Source: Comamonadaceae bacterium (GTDB lineage Bacteria > Pseudomonadota > Gammaproteobacteria > Burkholderiales > Burkholderiaceae_C). Taken from it: a stretch of 36,551 nucleotides of DNA. The notes beneath the pieces are model-generated. The model did no database searches. It had not been told where the DNA came from and saw only the letters and a program-made list of their open reading frames with translations. Location of the stretch: positions 1-36,551 of the forward strand of contig CANJQN010000047.1 of assembly GCA_947476465.1 (NCBI GenBank), written 5' to 3'. The position numbers were made by a program, and so were the translations under genes. Shown piece after piece: positions 24,436 through 32,319 of the stretch; position 1 is the stretch's first letter; each line of letters opens with the position of its first letter.

Positions 24436-25170
24436 TCAGGGCTGCGGCGCAAGCGGTGCGGCGTGTGGCGCGGTGCGCTGCGCCTCACGCTGACGCGCCC
24501 GCTCCTGGCGCTCGCGCGCGTCCTCCAGCTTCTGTAAACGGGCGCGCGCCCGCTCAGCCGCCTGCGCCTGGTGTTCTTGCTGTTGCGCCGCCTTGGACGG
24601 CGCCGCCGCTCGCGGCTGGCCTGCCGGCGTGGCGGGCTTGCCCTGTGGCTGCGGTCCGCGTGCGCTGCCCTGCGGCGTCGGCTGTGGCTGTGGCTGCGGT
24701 CCGCGTGCGCTGCCCTGCGGCGTCGGGCCGCCGGCCTTCTGAGCCGCACGCAGTTCACGCTCGCGCGCGTCTTCCTGCGCCTGCCGCCGGCGCCGGTCGG
24801 CCTCTTCCTGAGCCTTCACGGACGAGCGTTCGTCGATCGCCCCCTGGCGCTGCACGCTGCGGCGCTTGCGGTCGGCCTCGCTGAGCGACAGCTCCTGGCG
24901 GCGCAGGTCGGACAACACCTCGCGGCGCCGGTCCTTGGCCTCATCGACGCAGTCGTTCACAGCGAAGCGGGCGCGGCAGGCTATCTCCTCCTGGGCGAAC
25001 CGCGCCTGCGCCGCCTGGCGCTCGACACCAATGCGCGCCGCTTCCCGGCTGGCGAAATCCGGGCGCGAGGCCGGGTCGGTCGCGTCGGCCGGCGCAGCCG
25101 ACCCACCCTCCTGCGCCGCAGCCACCGAGGCAGTGACGGCCAGGAGGATGACCGCGGCCAGGCGCTTCAT
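24436..25170 (-). CDS. Secreted coiled-coil protein of unknown function, linked to zapE
   Basis: I do not recognise a named family. The 244 residues begin with a signal peptide (MKRLAAVILLAVTASVAAAQ, cleavage likely after residue 19). Residues about 40-145 are a highly charged helix (REAARIGVERQAAQARFAQE; EEADRRRRQAQEDARERELR), with only two cysteines, Cys65 and Cys74, nine apart, which could form a disulfide that closes a helical hairpin. Residues 148-190 are proline- and glutamine-rich and contain the duplicated unit TPQGSARGPQPQ (150-161 and 165-176). A second charged helix ends the protein. Its start overlaps the zapE stop in ATGA, so expression is coupled, although ZapE is cytoplasmic and this protein is predicted to be periplasmic. 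Confidence 0.85.
   Translation of the reverse strand: MKRLAAVILLAVTASVAAAQEGGSAAPADATDPASRPDFASREAARIGVERQAAQARFAQEEIACRARFAVNDCVDEAKDRRREVLSDLRRQELSLSEADRKRRSVQRQGAIDERSSVKAQEEADRRRRQAQEDARERELRAAQKAGGPTPQGSARGPQPQPQPTPQGSARGPQPQGKPATPAGQPRAAAPSKAAQQQEHQAQAAERARARLQKLEDARERQERARQREAQRTAPHAAPLAPQP
24643..24726. repeat. 45-base tandem duplication in the coiled-coil gene
   Basis: The 39 bases at 24643-24681 recur exactly at 24688-24726, a period of 45. In the minus-strand gene they encode the two TPQGSARGPQPQ units. The period is a multiple of three, so the frame is kept. Confidence 0.88.
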
Positions 25171-26264
25171 GTCAGCCGCGTGTCGACCACGCGCCGCTCC
25201 TGCGCCAGAAACTGCGCCGATTGCATCTCGGTCAGGCGCGACACGGTGCGCGGAAACTCGTGCGCGAGCGGCCCTTCGGTATAGAGCTGCTGCGGCGGCA
25301 CCGCGGCCGACATGATCAGCTTGACCCGCCGGTCGTAGAGCACGTCGATCAGCCAGGTGAAGCGCCGCGCCTCCGAGGCCATGCGCACCGGCATGTGGGG
25401 TACGTTGGACAGCATCACGGTGTGGAACTGGCTGGCGATCTCAAGGTAATCGTTTTGCGAGCGGGGCCCGCCGCACAGGGTCTTGAAGTCGAACCACACC
25501 ACGCCGCCGGCCTTGCGCCGCGCCTTGATCTCGCGGCGTTCAATGTGCAGCGTGGTGTCCTCGTCGTGCGACTCGGCCAGCTCGGTGAAGGCGGCATCCA
25601 TGTCGGCGTCGGCCTGCGGCCCGAGCGGCGTGTGATAAAGCCTCACATGCTCCAGCGTGCGGCCGCGGTAGTCGGTGCCGTTGTCGACGTTGATCACCTC
25701 CAGCCGTTCATTGAGCAGCGCGATCGCCGGCAGGATGCGGTCGCGGTGCAGGCCGTTGGGGTAAAGGTCGTCGGGCTTGAAGTTGGACGTGGTGACAAAA
25801 CCCACACCGTTGTCGAACAGCGACTGCAGCAGGCGATGCAGGATCATCGCGTCGGTGATGTCGGCGACGTGGAACTCGTCAAAGCAGACCAGCCGGTAGC
25901 GCTTGGACATGAGCTCGCCCAACACGTCCAGCGGGTTGACAGTGCCCTGCAGCTCGGAAAGCTCGCGGTGCACCTCGCGCATGAACTCGTGAAAGTGCAG
26001 GCGGGTCTTGCGGCGCAGCGGCACGGCGTTGAAAAAGCAGTCCATCAGGAAGCTCTTGCCGCGTCCCACCCCGCCGTACATGTAGACGCCGCGCGGCACC
26101 GGCGGGCGGTTGATCAGCTTCTTGAGCGCGTTGGACCGTGCCTGCTTGAAGTGCCCCCACTCGGTCGCGCACCGCTCCAGCGCCTCGACGGCACGTTGCT
26201 GCGCGGGGTCGGTGGTGTAGCCGCGTTTGGCGAGCTCGGCTTCGTAGGCTTGGCGGACAGACAT
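25167..26264 (-). CDS. zapE: Cell division protein ZapE (AFG1-like ATPase)
   Basis: AAA+-type ATPase related to mitochondrial AFG1/LACE1; in E. coli ZapE associates with the Z ring and destabilises FtsZ polymers. The 365 residues have Walker A GGVGRGKS at 64-71, Walker B in RLVCFDEFHV (about 124-133) and the sensor-like FVTTSNFKPDDLYPNGL. The family motif MDCFFNAVPLRRKTRLHFHE follows Walker A, and ARRFTWLIDVLYDRRVKL lies near the C terminus. It is a minus-strand gene 157 bases downstream of lpdA's stop codon in the direction of decreasing coordinates, with a palindromic repeat filling most of that gap. It overlaps the secreted coiled-coil gene by 4 bases. Confidence 0.95.
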   Translation of the reverse strand: MSVRQAYEAELAKRGYTTDPAQQRAVEALERCATEWGHFKQARSNALKKLINRPPVPRGVYMYGGVGRGKSFLMDCFFNAVPLRRKTRLHFHEFMREVHRELSELQGTVNPLDVLGELMSKRYRLVCFDEFHVADITDAMILHRLLQSLFDNGVGFVTTSNFKPDDLYPNGLHRDRILPAIALLNERLEVINVDNGTDYRGRTLEHVRLYHTPLGPQADADMDAAFTELAESHDEDTTLHIERREIKARRKAGGVVWFDFKTLCGGPRSQNDYLEIASQFHTVMLSNVPHMPVRMASEARRFTWLIDVLYDRRVKLIMSAAVPPQQLYTEGPLAHEFPRTVSRLTEMQSAQFLAQERRVVDTRLT

Positions 26265-26280
26265 TGGCGTGGCGCTGGGG

Positions 26281-26394
26281 GCTTCGACAGGCTCAGCCCG
26301 AACGGTGTTTTTGTGTTGGTGCTGAGCCTGTCAAGCATCCCGAGAAGCTCAGCCGATCCGGAAATTTCCGTTCGCCCTGAGCCTGTCGAAGGGC
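26281..26394. repeat. Palindromic intergenic repeat (TTCGACAGGCTCAG type)
   Basis: Left arm GCTTCGACAGGCTCAG with the following CCGAACGG (26281-26305) is matched in inverse by CCGTTCGCCCTGAGCCTGTCGAAG (26368-26391). A partial inverse copy, GCTGAGCCTGTCAAGC, lies between them at about 26321-26336. Repeats with this core are very common between genes in Burkholderiales, Xanthomonas and Pseudomonas. It fills the gap between the lpdA stop and the zapE start (26265-26421) and may act as a transcript-end hairpin for lpdA. Confidence 0.88.
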
Positions 26395-26421
26395 TCGCCA
26401 CGCTCAAGCCAAAGGCTTGCT

Positions 26422-27852
26422 TCAGAAGTTCAAAGTCCGCTTGTCCACGGCCAGGGCCGCCTCCTTGGTCGCCTCGGACAGCGAGGGGTGAGCATGACAG
26501 ATGCGGGCGATGTCCTCGCTGGAGGCGCGAAACTCCATGGCCACCACGGCTTCGGAGATCAGCTCGCTGGCCATGGGACCCACGATGTGCACCCCCAGGA
26601 TCTCGTCGGTGGCGGCGTCCGCCAGAAACTTGACCATGCCGGTGGTGTCGCCCAGCGCACGGGCGCGGCCGTTGGCCAGGAACGGGAAGGTGCCGGCCTT
26701 GTACTTCACACCGTCGGCCTTGAGCTGCTGCTCGGTGCGGCCCACCCAGGCGATCTCGGGGCTGGTGTAGATCACCCAGGGGACGGTGTTGAAGTTCACG
26801 TGGCCATGCTGGCCGGCGATGCGCTCGGCCACCGCAACACCTTCTTCCTCGGCCTTGTGGGCCAGCATGGGGCCGCGCACCACGTCGCCAACGGCCCACA
26901 CGCCCGGCAGGTTGGTGCGGCACTGCTCGTCCACCACAATCGCGCCGCGCTCGTCGAGCTTCAGGCCCACGCCATCCGCATTGAGGCCAACGGTGTGGGG
27001 CACTCGGCCGATGGAGACGATCAGCTTGTCGGCGTCCAGCGTCTTGGCTTCGCCCTTGGCGTTGGTGTAGGCGATGGACACGCCCTCGCCCGCCGTCTTG
27101 ATGTCGCCGACCTTCACGCCCAGCTCGATCTTCAGGCCCTGCTTCGTGAACGCCTTGTGGGCTTCCTTGGCGATCTGCTCGTCGACCGCGCCCAGGAAGG
27201 TAGGCAGGCCTTCGAGGATCGTGACCTCGCTGCCCAGGCGGCGCCAGACCGAGCCCATTTCCAGTCCGATCACTCCCGAGCCGATGAGGGCCAATTTCTT
27301 GGGCACGGCGCCCAGGCGCAGGGCCCCGTCGTTGGACAGTACCTTGGCCTCGTCGAAGACCGCGCCAGGTAGCGCGCGGGCGCTGGAGCCGGTGGCGATC
27401 ACGACCTGCTTGGCCACCAGCGTCTCGGGCGTGGCGCCAGCCACTTGGACTTCATGGGTGCCCTGCGCGGCCTTGACCAGGCTGCCGCGGCCGTGGAAGA
27501 ACGTGACCTTGTTCTTCTTGAACAGGTAGAGGATGCCGTCGTTGTTTTGCTTCACGACGGCGTCCTTGCGCGCGACCATCTTGGCCACGTCCATCTTCAC
27601 GTCCTTGGCGGAAATGCCATGCTCGGCGAAGTGATGGTTGGCGTGGTCGAAGTGCTCGGATGACTGCAGCAGCGCCTTGGAGGGAATGCAACCCACATTG
27701 GTACAGGTGCCGCCCGGGGCGGGGCCGCCCTTGTCGTTCTTCCACTCGTCGACGCAGGCTACGGAAAAGCCCAGCTGCGCCGCGCGAATCGCCGCGATGT
27801 AGCCACCGGGGCCGGCGCCGATGACAACGATGTCGAATTGTTTTGCGCTCAT
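26422..27852 (-). CDS. lpdA: Dihydrolipoamide dehydrogenase (E3) of the 2-oxoglutarate dehydrogenase complex
   Basis: FAD enzyme that reoxidises the lipoyl arms of OdhB and passes electrons to NAD+. The 476 residues have the FAD-binding GAGPGGYIAAIRAAQLG (12-28), the redox-active disulfide in GGTCTNVGCIPSKAL (Cys50, Cys55), the NAD-binding GSGVIGLEMGSVWRRLG and the C-terminal catalytic pair His455 and Glu460 in HAHPSLSE. The central FAD motif GVWAVGDVVRGPMLAHKAEEEG is also present. It has no fused lipoyl domain. It lies downstream of odhB with a C element in the 110-base gap, so it is probably part of the odh operon, with possible attenuation at the repeat. Confidence 0.97.
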   Translation of the reverse strand: MSAKQFDIVVIGAGPGGYIAAIRAAQLGFSVACVDEWKNDKGGPAPGGTCTNVGCIPSKALLQSSEHFDHANHHFAEHGISAKDVKMDVAKMVARKDAVVKQNNDGILYLFKKNKVTFFHGRGSLVKAAQGTHEVQVAGATPETLVAKQVVIATGSSARALPGAVFDEAKVLSNDGALRLGAVPKKLALIGSGVIGLEMGSVWRRLGSEVTILEGLPTFLGAVDEQIAKEAHKAFTKQGLKIELGVKVGDIKTAGEGVSIAYTNAKGEAKTLDADKLIVSIGRVPHTVGLNADGVGLKLDERGAIVVDEQCRTNLPGVWAVGDVVRGPMLAHKAEEEGVAVAERIAGQHGHVNFNTVPWVIYTSPEIAWVGRTEQQLKADGVKYKAGTFPFLANGRARALGDTTGMVKFLADAATDEILGVHIVGPMASELISEAVVAMEFRASSEDIARICHAHPSLSEATKEAALAVDKRTLNF

Positions 27853-27871
27853 AAATGTTCTCGCTTTACCA

Positions 27872-27955
27872 AGCGGCCGCCGCGGAACCGGCTTTGCCGG
27901 GCCGCTGGCGGCGCCCCCTTGAGGGGGAGGCGGCGAAGCCGCTTCGGGGGTGGGT
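27872..27955. repeat. C element, copy 3, between odhB and lpdA
   Basis: The most regular copy. AGCGGC (27873-27878) pairs with GCCGCT (27900-27905) around an inner CCGGC-TTT-GCCGG hairpin; then come CCCCC-TTGA-GGGGG and GGCGGCGAAGCCGC. It ends 7 bases before the odhB stop codon, so on the minus-strand transcript it begins just after odhB and ends about 20 bases before the lpdA start. It may therefore influence the odhB-lpdA expression ratio. Confidence 0.8.
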
Positions 27956-27962
27956 CACGTTT

Positions 27963-29219
27963 TCAGATGTCGAACAGCAGGCGGGCCGGGTCTTCCAGGG
28001 CTTCCTTCATGGCCACCAGCCCCAGCACGGCTTCGCGGCCGTCGATGATGCGGTGGTCATACGAGATGGCCAGGTAGTTCATCGGGCGGATCACGATCTG
28101 GCCGTTTTCCACCACCGCGCGGTCCTTGGTGGCGTGCACGCCCAGGATGGCCGACTGCGGCGGGTTGATGATGGGGGTGGACAGCATCGAGCCGAACACA
28201 CCGCCGTTGGAGATGGAGAAGGTGCCGCCGGTCATCTCTTCCATGCCCAGCTTGCCATCACGCGCTTTGGCGCCGTACTCGGCGATCTTCTTTTCGATCT
28301 CGGCGAAGGACATCTGGTCGGCGTTGCGCACAATGGGCACCACCAGGCCGCGCGGCGAGCCTACGGCGATGCCGATGTCGAAATAGCCGTGGTAGACGAT
28401 GTCGTTGCCGTCGACCGAGGCGTTGAGCACCGGGTACTTCTTGAGCGCGTGGACGGCGGCCTTCACGAAGAAGGACATGAAGCCGATCTTGACGCCGTGC
28501 TCCTTCTCGAACTTGTCCTGGAAGCGCTTGCGCATTTCCATCACCGGGGCCATGTTGACCTCGTTGAAGGTGGTCAGGATGGCGTTGGTGGCTTGCGATT
28601 GCAGCAGGCGCTCGGCGACGCGAGCGCGCAGGCGGCTCATGGGCACGCGCTGCTCGGGCCGGTTGCCCAGGTCAAGGCCGGCGGGCGCAGCCACTTGTGG
28701 CAGCGCTGCCTTGGGCGCGACGGCGACGGGCACGGACGGCGCAACCGCGGGCTTGGCGCCAGCGGCAACGGCGCCGAGCACATCACCCTTGGTCACGCGG
28801 CCGTCGCGGCCGGTGCCGGGCACCGAGCCAGCGGCCAGGTTGGCGTCGGCCATCAGCTTGGCTGCGGCGGGCATGGGCACACCGGCCATGGCACCACCGG
28901 CGGGAGCGGCAGCAGCGGCTGAGGCTGAGGCTGAGGCGACGGGTGCGGCAGCGGGCGCCGCCACCGCGCCAGCCGTGCCTTCGCTGTCGATCCGGGCGAT
29001 CAGCTGCTCGGCCACCACTGTGCCGCCATCAGCCACCACCAGCTCGACGAGCACACCGCCGCTGGGGGCGGGCACTTCCAGCACCACCTTGTCGGTTTCG
29101 ATCTCGATCAGGATCTCGTCCATCGCCACCGCATCACCGGGCTTTTTCTTCCACTGCAGCAGGGTCGCTTCCGCCACCGACTCGGACAGCTGCGGCACTT
29201 TCACTTCAACGATAGCCAT
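27963..29219 (-). CDS. odhB: Dihydrolipoyllysine succinyltransferase (E2) of 2-oxoglutarate dehydrogenase
   Basis: Core-forming E2 subunit that transfers the succinyl group from lipoamide to CoA. One N-terminal lipoyl domain (residues 1-77) carries the attachment lysine Lys44 in EIETDKVVLEVPAP. An alanine/serine-rich linker (about 80-115; part of it coded by a short GGCTGA repeat near 28920) leads to the peripheral-subunit-binding domain (AKLMADANLAAGSVPGTGRD, then GRVTKGDVL). The C-terminal catalytic domain ends with SYDHRIIDGREAV, with His389 and Asp393. The 418 residues are normal. It follows odhA by 15 bases, so the two are cotranscribed. Also known as sucB. Confidence 0.98.
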   Translation of the reverse strand: MAIVEVKVPQLSESVAEATLLQWKKKPGDAVAMDEILIEIETDKVVLEVPAPSGGVLVELVVADGGTVVAEQLIARIDSEGTAGAVAAPAAAPVASASASAAAAAPAGGAMAGVPMPAAAKLMADANLAAGSVPGTGRDGRVTKGDVLGAVAAGAKPAVAPSVPVAVAPKAALPQVAAPAGLDLGNRPEQRVPMSRLRARVAERLLQSQATNAILTTFNEVNMAPVMEMRKRFQDKFEKEHGVKIGFMSFFVKAAVHALKKYPVLNASVDGNDIVYHGYFDIGIAVGSPRGLVVPIVRNADQMSFAEIEKKIAEYGAKARDGKLGMEEMTGGTFSISNGGVFGSMLSTPIINPPQSAILGVHATKDRAVVENGQIVIRPMNYLAISYDHRIIDGREAVLGLVAMKEALEDPARLLFDI

Positions 29220-29234
29220 TTGATTTTTTTCCGT

Positions 29235-32105
29235 TTATTTGGTGAGGACGAAGCCCTTGAGCTTGGTGAAGGCGGCATCGACCAGCGCCTTCTGCTGCTC
29301 CTGATGCAGGTGCGAGTAGCCCACCGCAGGTGAAGCGGAGGCGGCCCGGCCGGCATAACCCAGCTTCTGGCCGTCCTGCATGTTTTCGTGGATGTTGTGC
29401 TGGATGAAGAACCACGCCCCCTGGTTCTGCGGCTCATCCTGGCACCACACGATGTCGGTGGCGTTAGGGTACTTCTTCAGTTCCGCGGCGAACGCCCGGT
29501 GCGGGAAGGGGTAGAGCTGCTCGACGCGCAGGATGGCCACGTCTTCGGTGCCCTTTTCCTCGCGCTTCTTGACCAGGTCAAAGTAGACCTTGCCCGAGCA
29601 CGCGATGATGCGCTTGACCTTCTCGGCCTTGAGGTCCTTGGACTCGGGGATCACCGTCTGGAACGTGCCCTTGGTGAACTCGGACAGTGGCGAAGTGGCG
29701 TCCTTGTTTCGCAACAGCGACTTGGGCGTCATGATGATCAGCGGCTTGCGCAGCGAGCGCAGCATCTGGCGGCGCAAGACATGAAAGATCTGGCTGGCCG
29801 TGGTGGGCTGCACGATCTGCATGTTGGTGTCGGCAGCCAACTGCATGAAGCGCTCCAGGCGGGCCGAGCTGTGCTCAGGGCCCTGACCTTCGTAGCCGTG
29901 CGGCAGCATGAGGGTGATGCCGTTGACGCGGCCCCACTTGACCTCACCGGAGGCGATGAACTGGTCGATCACCACCTGGGCGCCGTTGGCGAAGTCGCCG
30001 AACTGGGCTTCCCAGATCACCAGTGTGTTGGGATCGTTGGAGGCGTAGCCGTATTCGAAGCCCAGCACCGCCTCTTCGGACAGGATGGAGTCGATGACGA
30101 CGAACGGGGCCTGGTTCTCGGCCACGTTCTGCAGCGGCACATAGGTGCCCACGCTCCACTTCTCGCGGTTCTGATCGTGGATGACGGCGTGACGGTGGCT
30201 GAAGGTGCCGCGGCCGCTGTCTTCGCCGGACAGGCGCACCGGGTAGCCCGAGGCCACCAGCGAGGCGAAGGCCATGTGCTCGCCCATGCCCCAGTCGACG
30301 TTGGAGTCGCCCCGGCCCATGGCGGCGCGGTCATCGAGCACCTTCTTGACCAGCGGGTGCGCCGTGATGTTGTCCGGCACGTGGGTAATCTTGCCAACCA
30401 GGCGCTTCCACTCGGCCAGCGGAATGGCGGTGTCGCAGGCGTCGGTCCACTTCTTGCCGAGGAAGGGCGACCAGTCGACCGCGTACTTGCTCTTGAAGTT
30501 GGTCAGCACCGGATCGACCGTGTGCTTGCCTGCGTCCATGGCGGCGCGGTAGGCCTTGACCATGGTGTCCGGGCCATCGGCCGGCAGCACGCCCTGGGCC
30601 ACCAGCTTGTCGCCATAAAGGCGCCGGGTGCCGGGATGGGCCGCGATCTTCTTGTACATCAGCGGCTGGGTCAGCGCGGGGGTGTCCTGCTCGTTGTGGC
30701 CCAGTTTACGAAAGCAGATGATGTCGAGCACCACGTCGCGGCTGAACTCCATGCGGTATTCCAGTGCCAGCTGAGTGGCCAGAACGACGGCTTCGGGGTC
30801 GTCGCCGTTGACGTGCAGCACCGGCGCCTCGACGCCCTTGACGATATCGGTGCAGTACAGCGTGGAGCGCAGGTCCCGCGGGTCGGAGGTGGTGAATCCG
30901 ATCTGGTTGTTGATGATCAGGTGCACCGTGCCACCCGTGGCGTAGCCGCGGGTGGCAGCCAGGGCCAGGGTTTCCTGGTTGACGCCCTGACCTGCAAAGG
31001 CCGCGTCGCCGTGCACCAGCACCGGCAGCACCTGCCGGCCCTCGGGGTCGCCACGGCGGTCCATGCGGGCGCGCACGCTGCCCTCGACCACCGGGTTGAC
31101 GATCTCCAGGTGCGAGGGATTGAAGGCCAGGCTCAGGTGAACCGGGCCGCCACGGGTGGTGACGTCGGAGCTGAAGCCCTGGTGGTATTTCACGTCACCG
31201 GAGGGCAGGTGTTCCGGGGCGGTATGGTCGAACTCGGCGAACAGGTCGGCGGGCATCTTGCCCAGGGTGTTGACCAGCACGTTCAGGCGGCCGCGGTGGG
31301 CCATGCCGATCACGATTTCCTGCACGCCCTTCTCGCCGGCAAGCTGGATCAGCTCATCCATCGCGGCGATGAAGCTCTCGCCGCCTTCGAGCGAGAAGCG
31401 CTTCTGGCCAACGTACTTGGTGTGCAGATAGCGCTCCAGGCCTTCGGCTGCGGTCAGGCGGTCAAGGAGAGCCTTCTTGCGCTCGGCGCCGAAATTGGGT
31501 TTGGCGCGGATGCTTTCAAGTTGTTGCTGCCACCAGCGCTTTTGGGTCTGGTCGCTGATGTACATGTACTCGGCGCCGACACTGCCGCAATACGTCTCGC
31601 GCAGCGCATTGAGCAGCTCGCGCAGTGACATGTTGTTCTTGCCGAAGAAGGTGTTGCTGGTGTCGAACACCGTTTCCTGGTCGGCATCGCTGAAGCCGTA
31701 GAACGACGGCTCGAGCTCGGGGATGGCGGGGCGCTCGGTGCGCTTGAGCGGATCGAGGTCGGCCCAGCGCTGGCCGACGTTGCGGTAGGCGGCGATCAGC
31801 TGCTGGGCTGCGGTGCGCTTGCGGCCCATTTCGGCGTCGGCGCTGGCCACCACCACCTTGGTGCCGCCGGCCTTGGCCCGCTCGGCGAAGGCGTTGATGA
31901 CCGGCAGGTGCGGCACGTCCTTGGCGTCGCTGCCATCGACAGCGGGCACGTGCTGGAGGGCGTCAAAGTACTCGCGCCAGTTGTCGGGGACGCTGCCCGG
32001 GTTGGACAGATAGTTCTCGTACATCTCCTCGACGTAAGGGGCATTGCCCCCGAAGAGATACGAGTTGCCTTGATAGGCGGTGTAGACGGAGTTCGTCTCA
32101 CTCAT
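29235..32105 (-). CDS. odhA: 2-oxoglutarate dehydrogenase E1 component
   Basis: Thiamine diphosphate enzyme that decarboxylates 2-oxoglutarate in the citric acid cycle. The 956 residues start with the short helical N terminus typical of this E1 (SYLFGGNAPYVEEMYENYLS), which anchors it to the E2 core. Signatures include EGGESFIAAMDELIQLAGEK, GMAHRGRLNVLVNTLGKMP, the thiamine-diphosphate region HGDAAFAGQGVNQETLALA with IINNQIGFTT, and the transketolase-like pyrimidine domain with EDSGRGTFSHRHAVIHDQ. The ATG has GGAAAG upstream. The 214-base gap before it (32106-32319) holds a GATAAT box on the minus strand (32223-32228) about 120 bases upstream that might be its -10, without a convincing -35. 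Also known as sucA. Confidence 0.98.
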   Translation of the reverse strand: MSETNSVYTAYQGNSYLFGGNAPYVEEMYENYLSNPGSVPDNWREYFDALQHVPAVDGSDAKDVPHLPVINAFAERAKAGGTKVVVASADAEMGRKRTAAQQLIAAYRNVGQRWADLDPLKRTERPAIPELEPSFYGFSDADQETVFDTSNTFFGKNNMSLRELLNALRETYCGSVGAEYMYISDQTQKRWWQQQLESIRAKPNFGAERKKALLDRLTAAEGLERYLHTKYVGQKRFSLEGGESFIAAMDELIQLAGEKGVQEIVIGMAHRGRLNVLVNTLGKMPADLFAEFDHTAPEHLPSGDVKYHQGFSSDVTTRGGPVHLSLAFNPSHLEIVNPVVEGSVRARMDRRGDPEGRQVLPVLVHGDAAFAGQGVNQETLALAATRGYATGGTVHLIINNQIGFTTSDPRDLRSTLYCTDIVKGVEAPVLHVNGDDPEAVVLATQLALEYRMEFSRDVVLDIICFRKLGHNEQDTPALTQPLMYKKIAAHPGTRRLYGDKLVAQGVLPADGPDTMVKAYRAAMDAGKHTVDPVLTNFKSKYAVDWSPFLGKKWTDACDTAIPLAEWKRLVGKITHVPDNITAHPLVKKVLDDRAAMGRGDSNVDWGMGEHMAFASLVASGYPVRLSGEDSGRGTFSHRHAVIHDQNREKWSVGTYVPLQNVAENQAPFVVIDSILSEEAVLGFEYGYASNDPNTLVIWEAQFGDFANGAQVVIDQFIASGEVKWGRVNGITLMLPHGYEGQGPEHSSARLERFMQLAADTNMQIVQPTTASQIFHVLRRQMLRSLRKPLIIMTPKSLLRNKDATSPLSEFTKGTFQTVIPESKDLKAEKVKRIIACSGKVYFDLVKKREEKGTEDVAILRVEQLYPFPHRAFAAELKKYPNATDIVWCQDEPQNQGAWFFIQHNIHENMQDGQKLGYAGRAASASPAVGYSHLHQEQQKALVDAAFTKLKGFVLTK

Positions 32106-32319
32106 GGGTTCGCTACTTTCCGCCCCCCTTCAGGGAGCATGAGCTGGTTGAGAAACCTCCCGCGGCACGGCTGGACCGGTTGGCGGATGCGACTGTGGCT
32201 GGAAGGACCGCGTTGCGGCCGCGATTATCGCCGCGAATGACCCGTGCCGCCTCGTGGGGTGGGATTGCAGTGGCGCCGAACACACGCGACAGGAGGCACT
32301 TGCCCCCCGTCCGGCGCCT

